The notes under the pieces were generated by a model. The model saw nothing but the letters and a program-made list of their open reading frames with translations. It had not been told where the DNA came from and searched no databases. 64,000 bases of DNA. Origin: Aquila chrysaetos chrysaetos. Its lineage: Eukaryota; Chordata; Aves; Accipitriformes; Accipitridae. The stretch is from the NCBI RefSeq assembly GCF_900496995.4, contig NC_044030.1, positions 78,284,017-78,348,016 on the forward strand, read 5' to 3'. Each line of letters begins with the position of its first letter. The first letter of the stretch is position 1. The position numbers and the translations under genes were made by a program. Shown one piece after another: positions 1 through 12,600 of the stretch.

Positions 1-34
1 CACATATGGGCTGACCAAAAGTTCAAGCGTATTA

Positions 35-412
35 TTAAGGGCAGAATGCCTCTTAGATACTGACAGGCTTGGGCCATCGGCCACCTCTCTAGGAAGCCTC
101 TTCCAGTGTTTGTCCACCCTCTCTACAAAGAAATGCTTCCTAATGTCCAGTCTAAACCTCCCCTGATGCAGCTTTGAACGATTCCCACACATCCTCTTGC
201 TGGATCCCAGGGAGAAGAGCTCAGCACCTCCCTCTCCCCTTCCCCTCCTCAGGAAGCTGTAGAGAGCAATGAGGTCGCCCCTCAGCCTCCTTTTCTCCAA
301 ACTAGACAAGCCCAAAGTCCTCAGCCGCTCCTTATAGGACATTCCTTCCAGCCCTTTCACCAGCTTTGTTGCCCTCCTCTGGATGCATTCAGGGACCTTC
401 ACATCCTTCTTA
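35..412 (-). repeat. CR1 LINE fragment (3' region), antisense
   Basis: Read on the minus strand this is the 3' part of a chicken-repeat-1 (CR1) retrotransposon. The plus strand carries the usual antisense landmarks in order: a stretch about lesions in the frame for '[14 protein letters not shown]' (ctcagcctccttttctcc near 280), the 'tgttgccctcctctggatgc' block near 370, and the 'cagtgtttgtccaccctc' block near 105. It is diverged and 5'-truncated, and has no coding capacity. Boundaries are approximate; the left edge may be close to the window start. Confidence 0.85.
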
Positions 413-2964
413 GATTGTCTTGGGTTGATGGACGTAATCTTGTCACTATGGGATCAGGTTGACTGGCAGGACATGTGGGCCAGGGGTCACGCTCTCACTT
501 TGCTGTCAGGCTTCCCGGGAGGTAGGTACTTCCATCACCATTGGGTTTGGCCAACCATCTCAGTACCTAAACATCTGGGCCACATCTGGGAGGGCTCCAG
601 GCACAATGCTCTCAGCAGTGCTTACTCTGGGAGAGAGAAAGTGCTTCACCTCTGCCCGCCACGTCCCACCCAGCCCCATGACGTGGGTCAGCAATGAGTC
701 TTTGGCTTCATCCCAGTACTTCCCAGTCCCAACAGCCCAGTCCCAGCTGCCTGTGCTTCATTACTGCTCCCTGCTCTGCAAACCCTATCAGTCCCATTCA
801 CACCTCCATGGCCATCTCCCAAATGCCCAGGTTTAATGTCACAGTCACCATTGTTCCCAAACACCCCAGCCCCAGCATCCATTTCCACCTGCCCCTCTGT
901 GTGCTCCATTTTCATTGCTAATGAGTCTAATAATGTATCCAAACCAGAGGACCATGCTCTGACCTTCCTTGTTGACTCCAGACAGCAATGACCTGCTCCA
1001 TTAATGGGGCATTCCAGCTTGCTGGTGAAAGATGGCTTTGCTCATGGTTGGAGGAAAATGTTGGGTTGATTCAGTGTGCAGGAGCCAAGCCCTTTTAGGA
1101 TCGCATTGCCCCTACTTCTGTGGTAAACAAAATAACTTTCCTTGCAGCCAGCCTCCAGCGCAGGTGTTGTCTGAACCAGCCTAATGCTGGGAGAGGTGGG
1201 AGAGGCTAAGTTTGGAGCTATTCAGGACTTACCTCCGCCTGCTGCCTGTCTCGAATGTTAACAAAAGAGGTAATCATGCAAGACAGAAAGTAAAGCAAGC
1301 CCTGGTGTATTCAATAGGGCGGGCTGAAAATTTTCCATCACCCTGCTTTTAGAGAGAATATTGGTCTTTTTTCCCCCCAACTTTTTTTCCCCTCTCCTAC
1401 AAAAACATCCACTGCTCACAGAAAACAGAAACTGTCAAAGCGACAGAGCACTTTGAAGCCTGAGTAGCCCCCTCTGAGGCTCCTGCCTGCATTTCTGCCT
1501 GCGGTCCCAGGGAGGCTCAGCTGCTCTGCCTGGTGTCCCCTTCCCCTAGCCCAGGCTGCTCTGAGGCTCACATAACTTTTTGATTTATCATATGGCATTT
1601 CTCCCCCCTGATCAGCTCCGATATATGAAAGGATGAAGCCTCATCCTCCTCCTCCTTTAGCTGCTCTCCTGTGGATGGTCACTGCCTGCCTGCAAGCGAG
1701 GCTGTCCATGGGGTGTGCTCTGCCACAAACCATAGAGTTTTTCGCTCTTCATCTCCTTTTTTTTTTTTCACCTGAAGGAATCGGTTTGTTCTTTGGGCTC
1801 AGAGAACAAGAAATGGTGTCTGGTGTAGGAACGTGTGGCTCCAGGAAGGGGAAGTCTCACCAGGAGAAGAGGAGGCTACATGTGCCATTAATCCAGCCCC
1901 CGACAGCAGAACTTGTTGCTGTAAACTGGACCTCAGGAGGCCACTGGCACCTAACATAAATCTGAGATGAAAACTTCTCTTCAAGTCCTTTCTGCTTTGT
2001 TCTCATCATCTATTTTTAATACCTCTCTTCCTCTTCTCTTTCCTCCTTTCTGCGAGCCTCGTTGATGAAGGATGACAAACTGAGAGTTAAATCCTCTGCT
2101 TAGCAACAGCAGAAGCTTTGAAAATGCAAATGCTGTCTTGGTGTCACATTAGAGGGTTACTGCCCGGTAAGCTGGCAGAGAGAGGGGACAAGAGGTGGGA
2201 AGATGGGGCAGGTCCCACCTACATGATGCCGTTCTTGGGACAGGATCATCTCACATGATATTCTTCAGCGCTTTATTCTATTTCTTTTCTGAGTGGCTCC
2301 AAGGATGAGACATCTGCTCCTTCCCCTAGGGAACTGGACTTGCCTGGGCTAAGAGATGACACCATCTCCTCTCCTGCTGCCTCCTCCCTGCTCCTCTGCT
2401 CTGGCAAGGCATCAGCAGGGATCCTGGGTACTCTGAGCTGGACTTTAACACTGTCTCACCCCCAGCACGTCAGATGGATGCTTCTGTGATGGCGAAGATC
2501 AGGCAGGGGCTAGGAGCTCTGCTCAGCTCCCCTATGTTCATAGGTTACAGCCCCCACCCCCTGAGACCCTTGTAACTCAAACCACCGACAGCTATTCCTT
2601 GGGCTGTACAGAAGCAGAGCAGGACATCTGGAGGTCTGCCTCATCACCCTCCTGCCCCAAGGCAGTATCAGCTTGTCCTAAGCAGCCCAAGACATATTTG
2701 CCCAACCAGTTCTTCAATAGTTGTCCTTCAAACTGCCTGAAGTGGAGATTTGCTTGCTCCTGGGTCAACATGTCTCTGGGTCCAGCTCACCTACCTGTTA
2801 GAGAGCTGTTAGGTGCCCCTCCCCACCCTGCCTGAATTTCATCTCATTTCTTCTTGTCCAGACCACTATGGGGATATGGAAGATAGAGAGAGGGCCCAGG
2901 ATTATTTCCTCCATCTCCTTCCTGGAGTGCCATTGCCCAGGTTGGATGCAAACCTCCAGCTAAG
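413..2964. other. Intergenic, no gene recognised
   Basis: No ORF with recognisable similarity, no exon with flanking splice signals and no RNA gene seen. The part around 2060-2165 is AT-balanced with a perfect octamer ATGCAAAT at 2124-2131, and looks less decayed than its surroundings; it may be a conserved non-coding element. There are short T-runs near 1370-1390 and 1758. Confidence 0.6.
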
Positions 2965-2969
2965 GCCAT

Positions 2970-3923
2970 TGCCATGGTTTGAGCCCACCTGGCAACAAAG
3001 CACCATGAAGCTGCTCACTCACTCCTCTGCCCCGGCCCTGGTGGGATGAGGAGGAGAAAATATACAGAAAAGCTTGTGGGTCAAGACACGGACAGGGAGG
3101 CATCACTCATCACTTATGGTCATTGGCAAAAACCAGACTCAACTTGGGAAAAAAACAAAATCAATTTAATTTACTACCAATCAAATCAAAACAGGATAAT
3201 GAGAAGTAAAACCAAACCTTAGAACACCTTCCCCCACCCCTCCCTCCTTGCCGCCTCAACTCCAGTCCCGGTTCTCTCTACCTCCTCCCCACAGCGTCGC
3301 AGGGGAACAGGGGCTTGGAGCTGGGGTCAGTTCCTCACACATTATCTCTGCTGCTCTTTCCTCTTCAGCGGGAGGACTCATCACTCTTCACCTGTGCCAG
3401 CGTGGGGTCCCTCCCACAGGAGACAGTCCTCCACGAACTTCTCCAGTGTGAGTCCTTCCCACGGGCTGCAGTTCTTCAGGCACAGCCTGCTCCAGTGTGG
3501 GCTTTCCCATGGAGTCCCAGTCATCTTCAGGAGCATCCCCCTGCTCCGGCGTGGGCTCCTCTCTCCCCGGGCTGCAGGTGGGCGTCTGCTCCCCCGCTCC
3601 CCTCCGTGGGCTGGGGGGGGACAGCCTGCCGCCTCACCACGGGCTGCGGGGGCATCCCCTCCTCCCCGCTCCTCCTCCCCTCCTTCCTCACTGACCTCAG
3701 TGTCTGCAGAGGGGTTCCTCTCACATTCCAATCCCCCTACCCACCGCAGGTTCCCCTTCTTAAATCCGTTCTCCCAGAGGCACTACCACCATCACTGATG
3801 GGCTCACCCTGGGCCAGCAGCGGGTCCAACTCAGAGCCGGGGAAGCTTCTGGCACCTTCTCACAGGAGCCACCCTTGCGGCCCCTCCCCTGCTACCAAAA
3901 CCCCACCACAAAAACCCAAACCA
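2970..3923 (-). mobile_element. Solo LTR of an endogenous retrovirus (minus orientation)
   Basis: An LTR of about 954 bp with TG...CA termini on its own strand. It is flanked by GCCAT (2965-2969) and GCCGT (3924-3928), a 5-bp target-site duplication with one mismatch. Much of its body is the reverse complement of the LTR at 19067-20109: the AT-rich stretch at 3150-3230, the GC-rich block of about 45-bp repeats at 3400-3560, and 'ggggaagctt' near 3840. Its 3' end (left side) differs from that copy and instead resembles the 'ggtttaacccc' end of the LTRs at 14144 and 57602. A 5-bp duplication fits class III (ERVL-like) elements, which is an inference. There is no internal gag/pol. A 293-codon plus-strand ORF here (3315-4196) is the antisense of the repeat block and runs past the LTR edge, so I do not call it a gene. 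Confidence 0.85.
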
Positions 3924-4761
3924 GCCGTACCGGTGTTGGCAGTGCATCATTCCCACCACAGCAGCACACGCTGCCCGTGGGCCGAGGGGAAACAGCACTT
4001 CTGGCTTTGCAGGCTGGTTTCTCAGCCCTGGAGGAACCAGCGACAGAGAAATCGGGGGTTACTTCTTTTATTTACATCAGATACCTTGGTCCCGGATCAA
4101 AGGGCAGACAAGCACCACAGTGAAGGATCTCCAGCCCAGGCACTAATGCCCTGTTGCCAAGGAAAGATTTCCCCAAAAAACTCCCCAAGCATTTAACAAG
4201 GAAAATCAAAGTGCAGTTATCTTCTCTGCTGCCCATGTGAGCAACAGTGTTACTGCACAAGCTGATTCTCGCCTCCCAAAAATGAGAACGGGCATACAAG
4301 AGTGCTTACCTTCACATTAGCACCTGTATAGGTTCCTATATTTGGGGAGCAGAGCATCTGAGTACTCAAGGAAGCAACAGTGAATCTTTGAGAATAAAAG
4401 TCTGTTTGCAATTCACATTTTGGCTGTCTTTCACCTAAAAATGGGGCAAGCCAATCCTCGGGCAGAACTCGTCACAGGGATGAAAAGATGCTTTTGAGCA
4501 TCAGTCGGCAGCATCTGGGTTAATGGGAGCTTCCTGCATCAAAGTAGCCACTAGCAGAGAAATAAAGTTTGGAAGATTCAGAACAAAGCAGAAGAAAAAT
4601 GAAGGGAAAAAAAAGATCTTTAGTGGAGGTTTTCTTAACCTTATTTTGATTTGCCCTTTTTCCTGCTTGTTTAAATTTGAATGGAATCAAGTTGTCTTTT
4701 TTTTTTTGCCTTTCTACTCTAGTTTGCTCTTTTAAAATGGATGAAGTCCATCACAGGGGTT

Positions 4762-4850
4762 TGATAAAAGAGTGCCATCAAAATGCCTGCTGCTGCTCTC
4801 ATTCAGCTGATGAATAAATTATAAGCGCATTACAATGCTATTTCAGCTGT
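4762..4850 (+). other. AT-rich element A of a related non-coding pair
   Basis: Begins with TGATAAAAGAG (4762-4772), followed by an AAAATGCC / TGCTG / CTGATGA / ATAA series. The same 11-mer and the same order of blocks recur at 8525. It could be an ancient dispersed repeat or a duplicated conserved enhancer. There is no coding potential. Confidence 0.4.
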
Positions 4851-7800
4851 GATTCCAGGGCCTGGGGAGGGTGACGCTGTGACCTTATGCCTATCAGACA
4901 GTGGTTTGCATTTCCAAAGAGTTTGTGTAACTGACTGTTCAGGTCATCTTGCACCTCACGTTCTGGGCTCAGTACACAGAAATATCAGAGACTGTTCAAC
5001 CTGCCAGCTACGAGGACAGTCCTCCAGCTGCACGCAGCAGCAGTAGTACATGCTGTGGTCCTCAGAGGCTCCTGATCGGGTTTCTCTTGAAGCCTGAAGT
5101 GACTGTTGTCACCCTCCAAAGCAGCAATCTGGGGGACTTACTGCCTTATTGATGGGGATGTAACTGAGATATACATACTGTTCGGTCCCACCAATAGTTT
5201 CTGTGTTGGGGACTGGCGTTTTAGGTTATTCTTCCTGCACAAGACATCCCTGTCTCAAGCATTAAGGTGTCGCTGAGATGGCATGGCCATCAGCATCACT
5301 GGCATGAGCTGGTGTTGGGCCCCGGCTACGCTCAGGGAGAGACACCAGCCTAAGCTGACATCCCCAGTTCTTCACCTTCACCTCTGGTGCAGTGTCAGCT
5401 CTGCAGGACTGTCCTTCCCCTGAGAGTGGGTGACCATCAAGCAGGGTCCCCATTCCTGGGGATGTGCCACCTGGGTTAGGCAGGCACTGGCAGCTGGGTG
5501 AAGCTGCTGGAGCCCATAGAGCAACTGCCTGGTGGACTCCTGAGTGGGTCCATCAGACCCCGGTTTTACCTTCAGAGCAGCCAGCTCCTTGTATTTGGGC
5601 AGAAGCCACAGTGCAAAGGGACAGCATTTTGCAGAAGGAGAGCGAGGGGGAGGAGAAAGCTCTTCTGGGTCTTGCATCGCTCCTGGTTTAGGGGCTGGGT
5701 GCACATCAACACCATGATCTGTGCTCGGCTGAGACATTTCACTTCCAGGACATTATCAGCCACTATCAGCTGAGCTTACAAGCGCTCTCACTCGCTGCTG
5801 TACCTCTGGTGGTCTCTGTGGGCTCGTCTCCAGTAGCGATGCAGTCATCTTCTTCCAGTAGCTCCATTAAAATGCATGGCCAGCTAGGCTTAGCTGAAGA
5901 TGCATAGCTCAGGTCCTGCCTAGGGCCTTGAAAACTGACAACAAAGAAGAGTTTCCATTAGGAAACAGAGGGAGGGCCAAGTGAGTTGAGCTGGACCTTG
6001 TTTTGCCAAGGCTGAATTTGGCCTTTTCATGACCCTTCCCACAATAAATATGAACAGATTCAGAGGCAGGGAACCAAACTGCAGCATAAGCACCAAGCCC
6101 CACACACAGGCAACAGGCCTGGGTGGCTGAACAGCAGAGAGAATCCCTTGGGTGAGAAGGTCCAGAGAGGGGTTGGGGCAGGAGATGTTCCCTGAGAGTC
6201 TCTACCTCCAGCTTCCTAAAAATGAGACGTTCCTCTGAAAAACTGTTTGCAGGGCTCATGTGGCAGATCCAACGTTTCACTCCTCTGTCTGCATGGGTAG
6301 GCTATCAGCTCTGGAAACCACACTGTGATGGGTGTGAAGCAGCATTGAGAAGGGGAAGACCATTGCACTGGCCCTGCAAACTGCTCTGCACGCCCGTGCG
6401 TGGTGAGGAGGAGGCTGAACTTTCCTGCAGGAGCTTGAATCACCAGGAGGGTAATTGATGCAAATTTCCCAGACAGGCAAACAAGTCTGGAGAAGCCTCG
6501 CTGCTTGGCCTGAACGCGCTGAACAGTGCAGTCATCTCCACCTGGGGGCTTGCCATCCCGTGGAAATTTGGGAAGAGCTTCTAAGGGGTCTGGGAAAAAA
6601 TAACCAGAAAACCACTGGTGTGATCTCACAAACCCAAAACCCTCCAGCATTGTCTGTGTGGGACGGCAGCGCTCACATGTCCTCCTGGAGAAGGGAGGCC
6701 CATGGAGAGATGGGCACCTCAACGCCAGCCTGCAGGGACGAGGGCTCAGGCGGCAATAGCTGGAGGTTGAACGTCTGCCTCTCGGCCCCACGAGCTCCTC
6801 TGCACCCACGTACCCTCCAGCCACCCCTTGCTGGTCCCCCTTGCTCCATCAGCACCCTGTTGCAAACCTTGGGGCAACACCAGTTATGTCCCTGCCCTGC
6901 TTTTGTGGCTGTGGCTGGAGGGCTCAGCCCTGAGAGAGGGTCCCTGGGGGAGCTGTGGACAGGGCAGAGGGTGACTGTGCCCTGCAGGTGCTGTGCCTTA
7001 ATACTTTGCTGTGCCAACATCTCAATCCCCATCTACAGCTGCCTGCAGGGCCAGGTAAGCCTCTTTCAGACTTGTTTACATGCCAGGAGATTTCCGTTAA
7101 TTACCTACATGCTTCTCCATCCTGCAGGAAACCTCTTGGCTGCACCAACTTGAAGCTCTCCATGCATGGTGGGTTTGGCACATCCCATATCCTTGTCCCA
7201 TCTAGCACATCTCAGCATCCTCTGCCTGGCCTGTAGGGTGGGTTAGTCCTCTTCTCTGAACCTTGGCTGTCAATTCAAGGGCTGGCAGAGCGCAAAGGGA
7301 GCCACTTGCAAAGGGCTGCATGCTTTGCATCTGGGTGTGCATCAGGGCCAGTCCCCTCTGCAGGAGCATCCAAGTTTTAAAGATGGAGAAGGCTCTGATG
7401 CTGCCCAAACTATGAGCTGTGGATTTAATCTCAAATGGGTTTCTTTTGTCTTCACATGGACGTCTTGGGAGTCTAGAAGAGTAGGAGGGAGTGAGTTTAA
7501 GAGCCAACCCAAGCCTTTGCATCTGGACCCTCATTTATGAAGTGCTTTAAATTCAAATGCTCTTGTTCTTTTCTTCTCTGGTGCAGGGTGGGAAATGGGT
7601 GGGAGAGGGCAATGCATCACAGGCGCTGCAGGGGAGGCATTCAGCTCGTGAGCTGGCTGCAGCCCGGTCCTGTCTGGTTTGCACTCTCTGTATCTCTGTG
7701 ATAATCAAGGGACCTTTCCTTGCTCTCTCCCTGGGGAAGAAAAAAAAGCTGAATATACTTGCCAGCTGGCGGGCAGGACTAAAAAGGGCAAGTTTTATCT

Positions 7801-8524
7801 ATTTCTCTCTTCGTGCTGCCCCTCTGGTGTGAGAGGGGGGTGAGTGGGGCAAAGCAGGCAAGCCCCACGCAGTGGAGGCCTGAAAGTATCTCCCTCCACA
7901 GGGAAAACGTATGGAGCAGGGACTGCAAAATGCGAACCAGAGGAAGCAGTGAGCACCTTACAGGGAGCGAAACCTTCTCTTTGCAACGAAGCAGCCAAAA
8001 TACCGCAAAGACCACACAACTTGGATAAAAGCTTTTTTCCACTTCAAGTGTGTTCTCCACGCAGCATCCATTTTTAATGTATTTCTTTTTTTTTTTCTTT
8101 AAGTGCAGTGCTGGTGAGCATTGCCAGGACACTCAGATCCTTCCCTCGGCAGCAGAACACATGCTCAGCTTCAGAAATGCAGAGTTTTTCCCTAGAGTGA
8201 GACATATTTTCATTTACCTGATCACTTATGAGCAAAAGAAATTAGAAAGTAGGGTTTAGTAACATCGTGCCTAGCTTGTCCTCTAACAGTATAAAGCTAT
8301 TCCTTCCATAGCCAGTTCCAAGCTTGAGTTGATTGTAGGGCATTTTTCTGGGCTTATATTTCATATATGTGAAAATATTGTCCCATTCATTCTGCTGCCC
8401 TATTCTCCTTTTTGTTTACACTCATCAACATCATGTCGTTTAAATATATATGAAATATATACACATTTATGATTCTTCCACATCTACTTGCTATCTAAAA
8501 ATTCACAAAAGCTGTTGAAGGATC

Positions 8525-8610
8525 TGATAAAAGAGCACAATGAAAATACCCTGCTGTTATTCTTAATGTTCTGATGATTAATATATAATAAAAACCATTT
8601 GAGTAATATT
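8525..8610 (+). other. AT-rich element B of a related non-coding pair
   Basis: Shares TGATAAAAGAG (8525-8535) with element A at 4762, then GAAAAT, CCTGCTG, CTGATGA and ATATAATA in the same order. By eye about 65-70% of bases match over some 60 bp, with small gaps. Same orientation, 3.76 kb away. Confidence 0.4.
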
Positions 8611-8740
8611 TTATCTGGGGCTTTTGCAACACAGGACATGGGAATATATATAATCTGCAAAGCTCCTGGCCATTCTCATCATTGGAGGTATTTCTAAAGG
8701 CTTGGCAAAGCAGGAGAAAGCAAAAGGCTTCTCACTTATT

Positions 8741-9600
8741 GAATCATGGAATCATGGAATGGTTTGGGTTGGAAGGGACTTTTAAAGGCCATCTGGTCGA
8801 AGCCCCCAGCAGTGAGCAGGGCCATCTTCGACTAGATGAGGTTGCTCGGAGCCCCGTCCAAGCGGACCGTGACTGTTTGCAGGGATGGGGCATCTACCAC
8901 CTGTGTGGGCGAGCCGTTGCAGCGTGGCAGCGCCCCGAGGGTAGGACCTGCCTTCCTTGTATCTAGTCTGCATCTAGCCTGTTTTAGCGTAGAACCCTTG
9001 CGCCTTGCCGTACCGCTAGAGGCCCCGTGAAAAAGTCTGTCCCCATCTTTCTGCTGCGCCCCCTTGAAGTAACTGAAAGGCCGCAGCGAGGTCTCGGCGG
9101 AGCCTTCTCTTCTGCAGCTGGCTGGAGAAGCCCAACTCTCTCAGCCTGTCCTCACAGGAGAGGTGTTGCATCCCTCTGATGATGTTTGTGGCCCTCCTCT
9201 GGACGCGGCCCAAGAGGTCCGCCCGCGTCTTCCCTGTAGTGAGGACTCCAGAGCTGGACGCAGTACTCTGGGGGGTCTCATCAGAGTGGAGTACAGGGGC
9301 AGAATCACCTCCCTTGACCTGCAGCCCTTTTGATGCAGATTGGCCTTCTGGGCTGTGAGCGCACATTGTTGGCTTGTGTCCAGCTTTTCATTCACCAGTA
9401 CCCACAAGTCCTTCTCGGCAGGGCTTCTCTCAATCCCTTCATCCCCCAGCCTGTATTGATACCAAGAGTTTCCCAGACCCAGGTGCAGGACCTTGCACTT
9501 GGCCTTGTTGAACCTCATGAGGTTCACATGAGCCCACTTCTTGAACTTGTCCAGGTCCCTCTGAATGGCATCCTGTCCCTGACTGTGTTTCTTGGGCATC
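8741..9600 (-). repeat. CR1 LINE, 3' half of ORF2 plus 3' UTR
   Basis: The plus strand starts with the avian CR1 3' end (gaatcatggaatcatgg, then ggtttgggttggaaggga). On the minus strand, reverse-transcriptase C-terminal pieces are readable: [19 protein letters not shown], then [13 protein letters not shown], and further on [19 protein letters not shown]. These pieces lie in different frames with stops between them, so the copy is dead. It is 5'-truncated near 9600. Confidence 0.93.
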
Positions 9601-12600
9601 AGGCTGGCAATGTGGCCAGCAGCATTTTATTCACATGGGAGGTGGCTGCAGAGTGAGACCCAAGACTTGGAGGCTCTCTGCCAGCACTGACACTAGCTTC
9701 ACAAGAGATACTTTGCACACAGAGAGGGATGGCAATGCTTTGCAAAGGCCTTGGGGTGAAGATGGTATTCTTTCCATTCAGTGATTGTACACTGATATGG
9801 GGGTAATGGATGACTTGAAAACTTGGAGGCTGTTTCAGGTGCAACGTACTTGTCTCTTTTATAGACAGAGATGTGAGAGCAGCCCAAAAGATGGAAAGCT
9901 GCTACCATCCATTGGGATGACTCTGAATCCCGCTCCTACCGCTGCTCTCACAACACAAGTCTCAGGGCATCTTGGTCATGAAGATCATGAAGATATTGCA
10001 CATGCTGTGCCCTGCTTACCCCTTCAGAGCAGCTGGGCCTGGGGCAGCCGGGCTGGGCTGTGCCTGCTCAGAGTATGTTTTAATTGTGTTGAATATTTTC
10101 CTTTTTGATCTTGTTTTCCTGCATCACGGGAATGAAAAAGGAGATTTAGAAATTCTTACTGCCAGGGTGGTTTCCCTCTGCCCTTGCCTTATCTCATGGC
10201 CTTCAGGCTCGGTTTCTTGGCTGGAGAGCCAGCAGCTGGTGCTCTTATCAATGTGCTGCACTGAGCGATTATCCCTCTGTCACCCTATCTCCAGCAACCT
10301 GCCTGCACAGGTCCCACGGGGTGCTATCTTCTTTCCCCACCTGCCAGGTGCCACATGTTCCCCCTGAACATCATGCCTCCAGGAGATGCTTTGCACAGCA
10401 CAGCAGTGAGATCTTGGGACAGATTCACGCAGGTGGATAACAAACTTCTCATGACCAACAACGTGTTCCAGCACTGGGTGCTTCTATATTCTTGGATCTA
10501 GAAATGGCCCCCAGTGGCCTGTCTAGCTGTGCACCTCTCTTCGTTGAAGTCCACCCTTGGAAGGGCATAAGAACAAGTGATACTTCCCCAGAATATTTCC
10601 TTGACCTCCGACATTTTTTTGTGACTCAGACTCCCTGAGTCAGAGGTGTCCTTGTATTTAATAGTCTTCAGTAAATTTTTCTCCCATTAATTTGTTTAGT
10701 TATTTTTGAAGCTGGGTAAATTTTAAGTGTTTGCAACATCCTGTGGCAAACAGCTGCCCAATCTAATGACCTGTTTGGGTGCAGAATCATTTCCTTTGGT
10801 TTGTTTTGATCCTGCTACCGGCTAGTTTTTTTGATGCCCTCATCCTCACAGTAGAGAAGACGATGGCTGTTCCTTTTCTATCCAACCACACTCTGCCCCT
10901 TGTAATTTTGCAGGCTCTATCATAACCTTTCCTGTGGATGTCTTTCGGGGACAGAAGAGTCCCAGCTTGCACAGCTGTTTCTCCTATGGACACAGAGACC
11001 TTATGGTGTTATGATCACCTGAAGATGGTTTCTCTTTTGTCTCCATCCCTTTCATAATAAGCCCCATGAGTCTTGGGTAGACCCCTCCAGATTGTTTAAA
11101 AGACAAATCAAAGGAAAATGCCCCAAAGCGAGGTGTCCACCATCTCCCAGGTGACTTCAAATTGCCCCATGCCTGTATTTTCTCCCCTGGGCGCTGCTGC
11201 TGTCCTCATGCACATTGCAAGACCTGCTGCCTGGGGGATCCTGTCTCTTTGTGTTTCCTCCTACACTAGGCACAGGGGAAGCAAAGGAAACCCTGAATGA
11301 CAGCAGTCATTCATCTCCAGCATAAAACTTGGGTGCAGTAACCAGCCTGTTTCAGGACAGAGGCTCATCACCCGGGGAGCAAGGAAGCCTTCTGCTCATG
11401 GCTTGGTAAGTCACAGCAGGGCAGGATGGGGTATCCAAGTGAGAGCATCCAGCTGGGAGTTTCAGTTGTGCCTGCCACCCCTGGGTCTGGGCACTTGGGA
11501 TTTTTGGATCCACCTGGATGTTAGCACAAAGCCCTCAGCTCCCTGTGCAGCCTTCAGCACCTTCGGGAGGCAGCTCACCTCACCCTGTGTTCCCCCGACT
11601 CATCTCGGGCCATGACTCTCCTGGATGTCTAAGCAAGGGCAGGTAACTCCTACCCTTTGAGGTCAAACCAGGCTAAAGGGCAGCAAAGAAGATTTGCTGA
11701 GATTCCCCAGAGCCAGTGCCCAGTTTTTGTTTTGGTGGAATGACCCTCATGGAGACCTCAAAGGGGTCTTCCCTGATGGGGAAGCCATCTCTGACTTCAG
11801 CAGACAACAGCTCTGGCTCACAGAGCAGCCTTGCAGGGGCTGTAGGGGCTGGGGAAGAGGAGTTCATCCCAGCTGAAAGTCAGGGTGCTCCTCTCTGTCC
11901 TTCCAGCTCCAAAGCACCCTGTAGGGTAAGGCCACACGCTTGGGACTCACCCCTGTGGACAAAGAGGCCCAGGAGAACAGCCTCAACACCCACAGGGTGA
12001 GACTTTTGCAAGATGTTCCTGGAGCGGCAGATCTTTGAAGCTGGTTTCTGGTAGCACCCTCCTCTGTGGAGTATCGGGTGGATAGTAATGTGATTTAGCT
12101 GAGATGCCTAATTCCACAAAACATCTCTGAAACACCCACATCTGCCCCATGGGTTAAAAACCATGAATGTGAAGGGCAGAGAAACAGGCAACACAGTTGC
12201 ATAATCTCTGTTTCTGTGAGAAGCTAGAGCAAAATGGAGAACTGTGAGTAAGTTTCCCAATGCCCAATGTCAGCTCTGACTCAGCTTTCCTGCACCCTGG
12301 CAAACCCCACCAGTGTTCTGCTTTGGTTTCCCCATCGGGTGAACAAGGATGGACCATACCTGTCTTGAAGACTCATTGGGATGGGAGGCTGGGACAAAAG
12401 AAAAAAGGGCCAGAGGTGTTAAATCTGAGCCAGGTGTGCCTGAGGATTTCAATGAACCAAGTCATCACAATCATCACCTCTGCTGACATTTGCCCAGTGC
12501 CATGTGGGTTGGGTTTGCTTGAAAGGGAGGGCACTTGCATTACCAGGCAGTTTGGCACTCAAAGGTTTCATCCATGAATAAATAAACACCACATTTGCAT

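Larger units (their letters stand above)
3929..8740. other. Intergenic, no gene recognised
   Basis: About 4.8 kb with no convincing exon. Several ORFs of 100-230 codons occur on both strands around 5.4-7.2 kb, but they overlap each other, lack splice context and show no family resemblance. Two AT-rich segments (4740-4860 and 8270-8660) stand out from the 50% GC background and hold a pair of related elements listed separately. An A-run lies near 4604 and T-runs near 4697 and 8086. Confidence 0.6.

Noticed and set aside
3315..4196. 293-codon ORF resembling the minus frame at 19217-19780
   Set aside because: Both are antisense reads through the 45-bp repeat block of related LTRs; not a host gene, and no retroviral protein motif.
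6216..7153. Overlapping 202- and 232-codon ORFs on opposite strands
   Set aside because: Mutually overlapping, no family similarity, no splice or promoter context.
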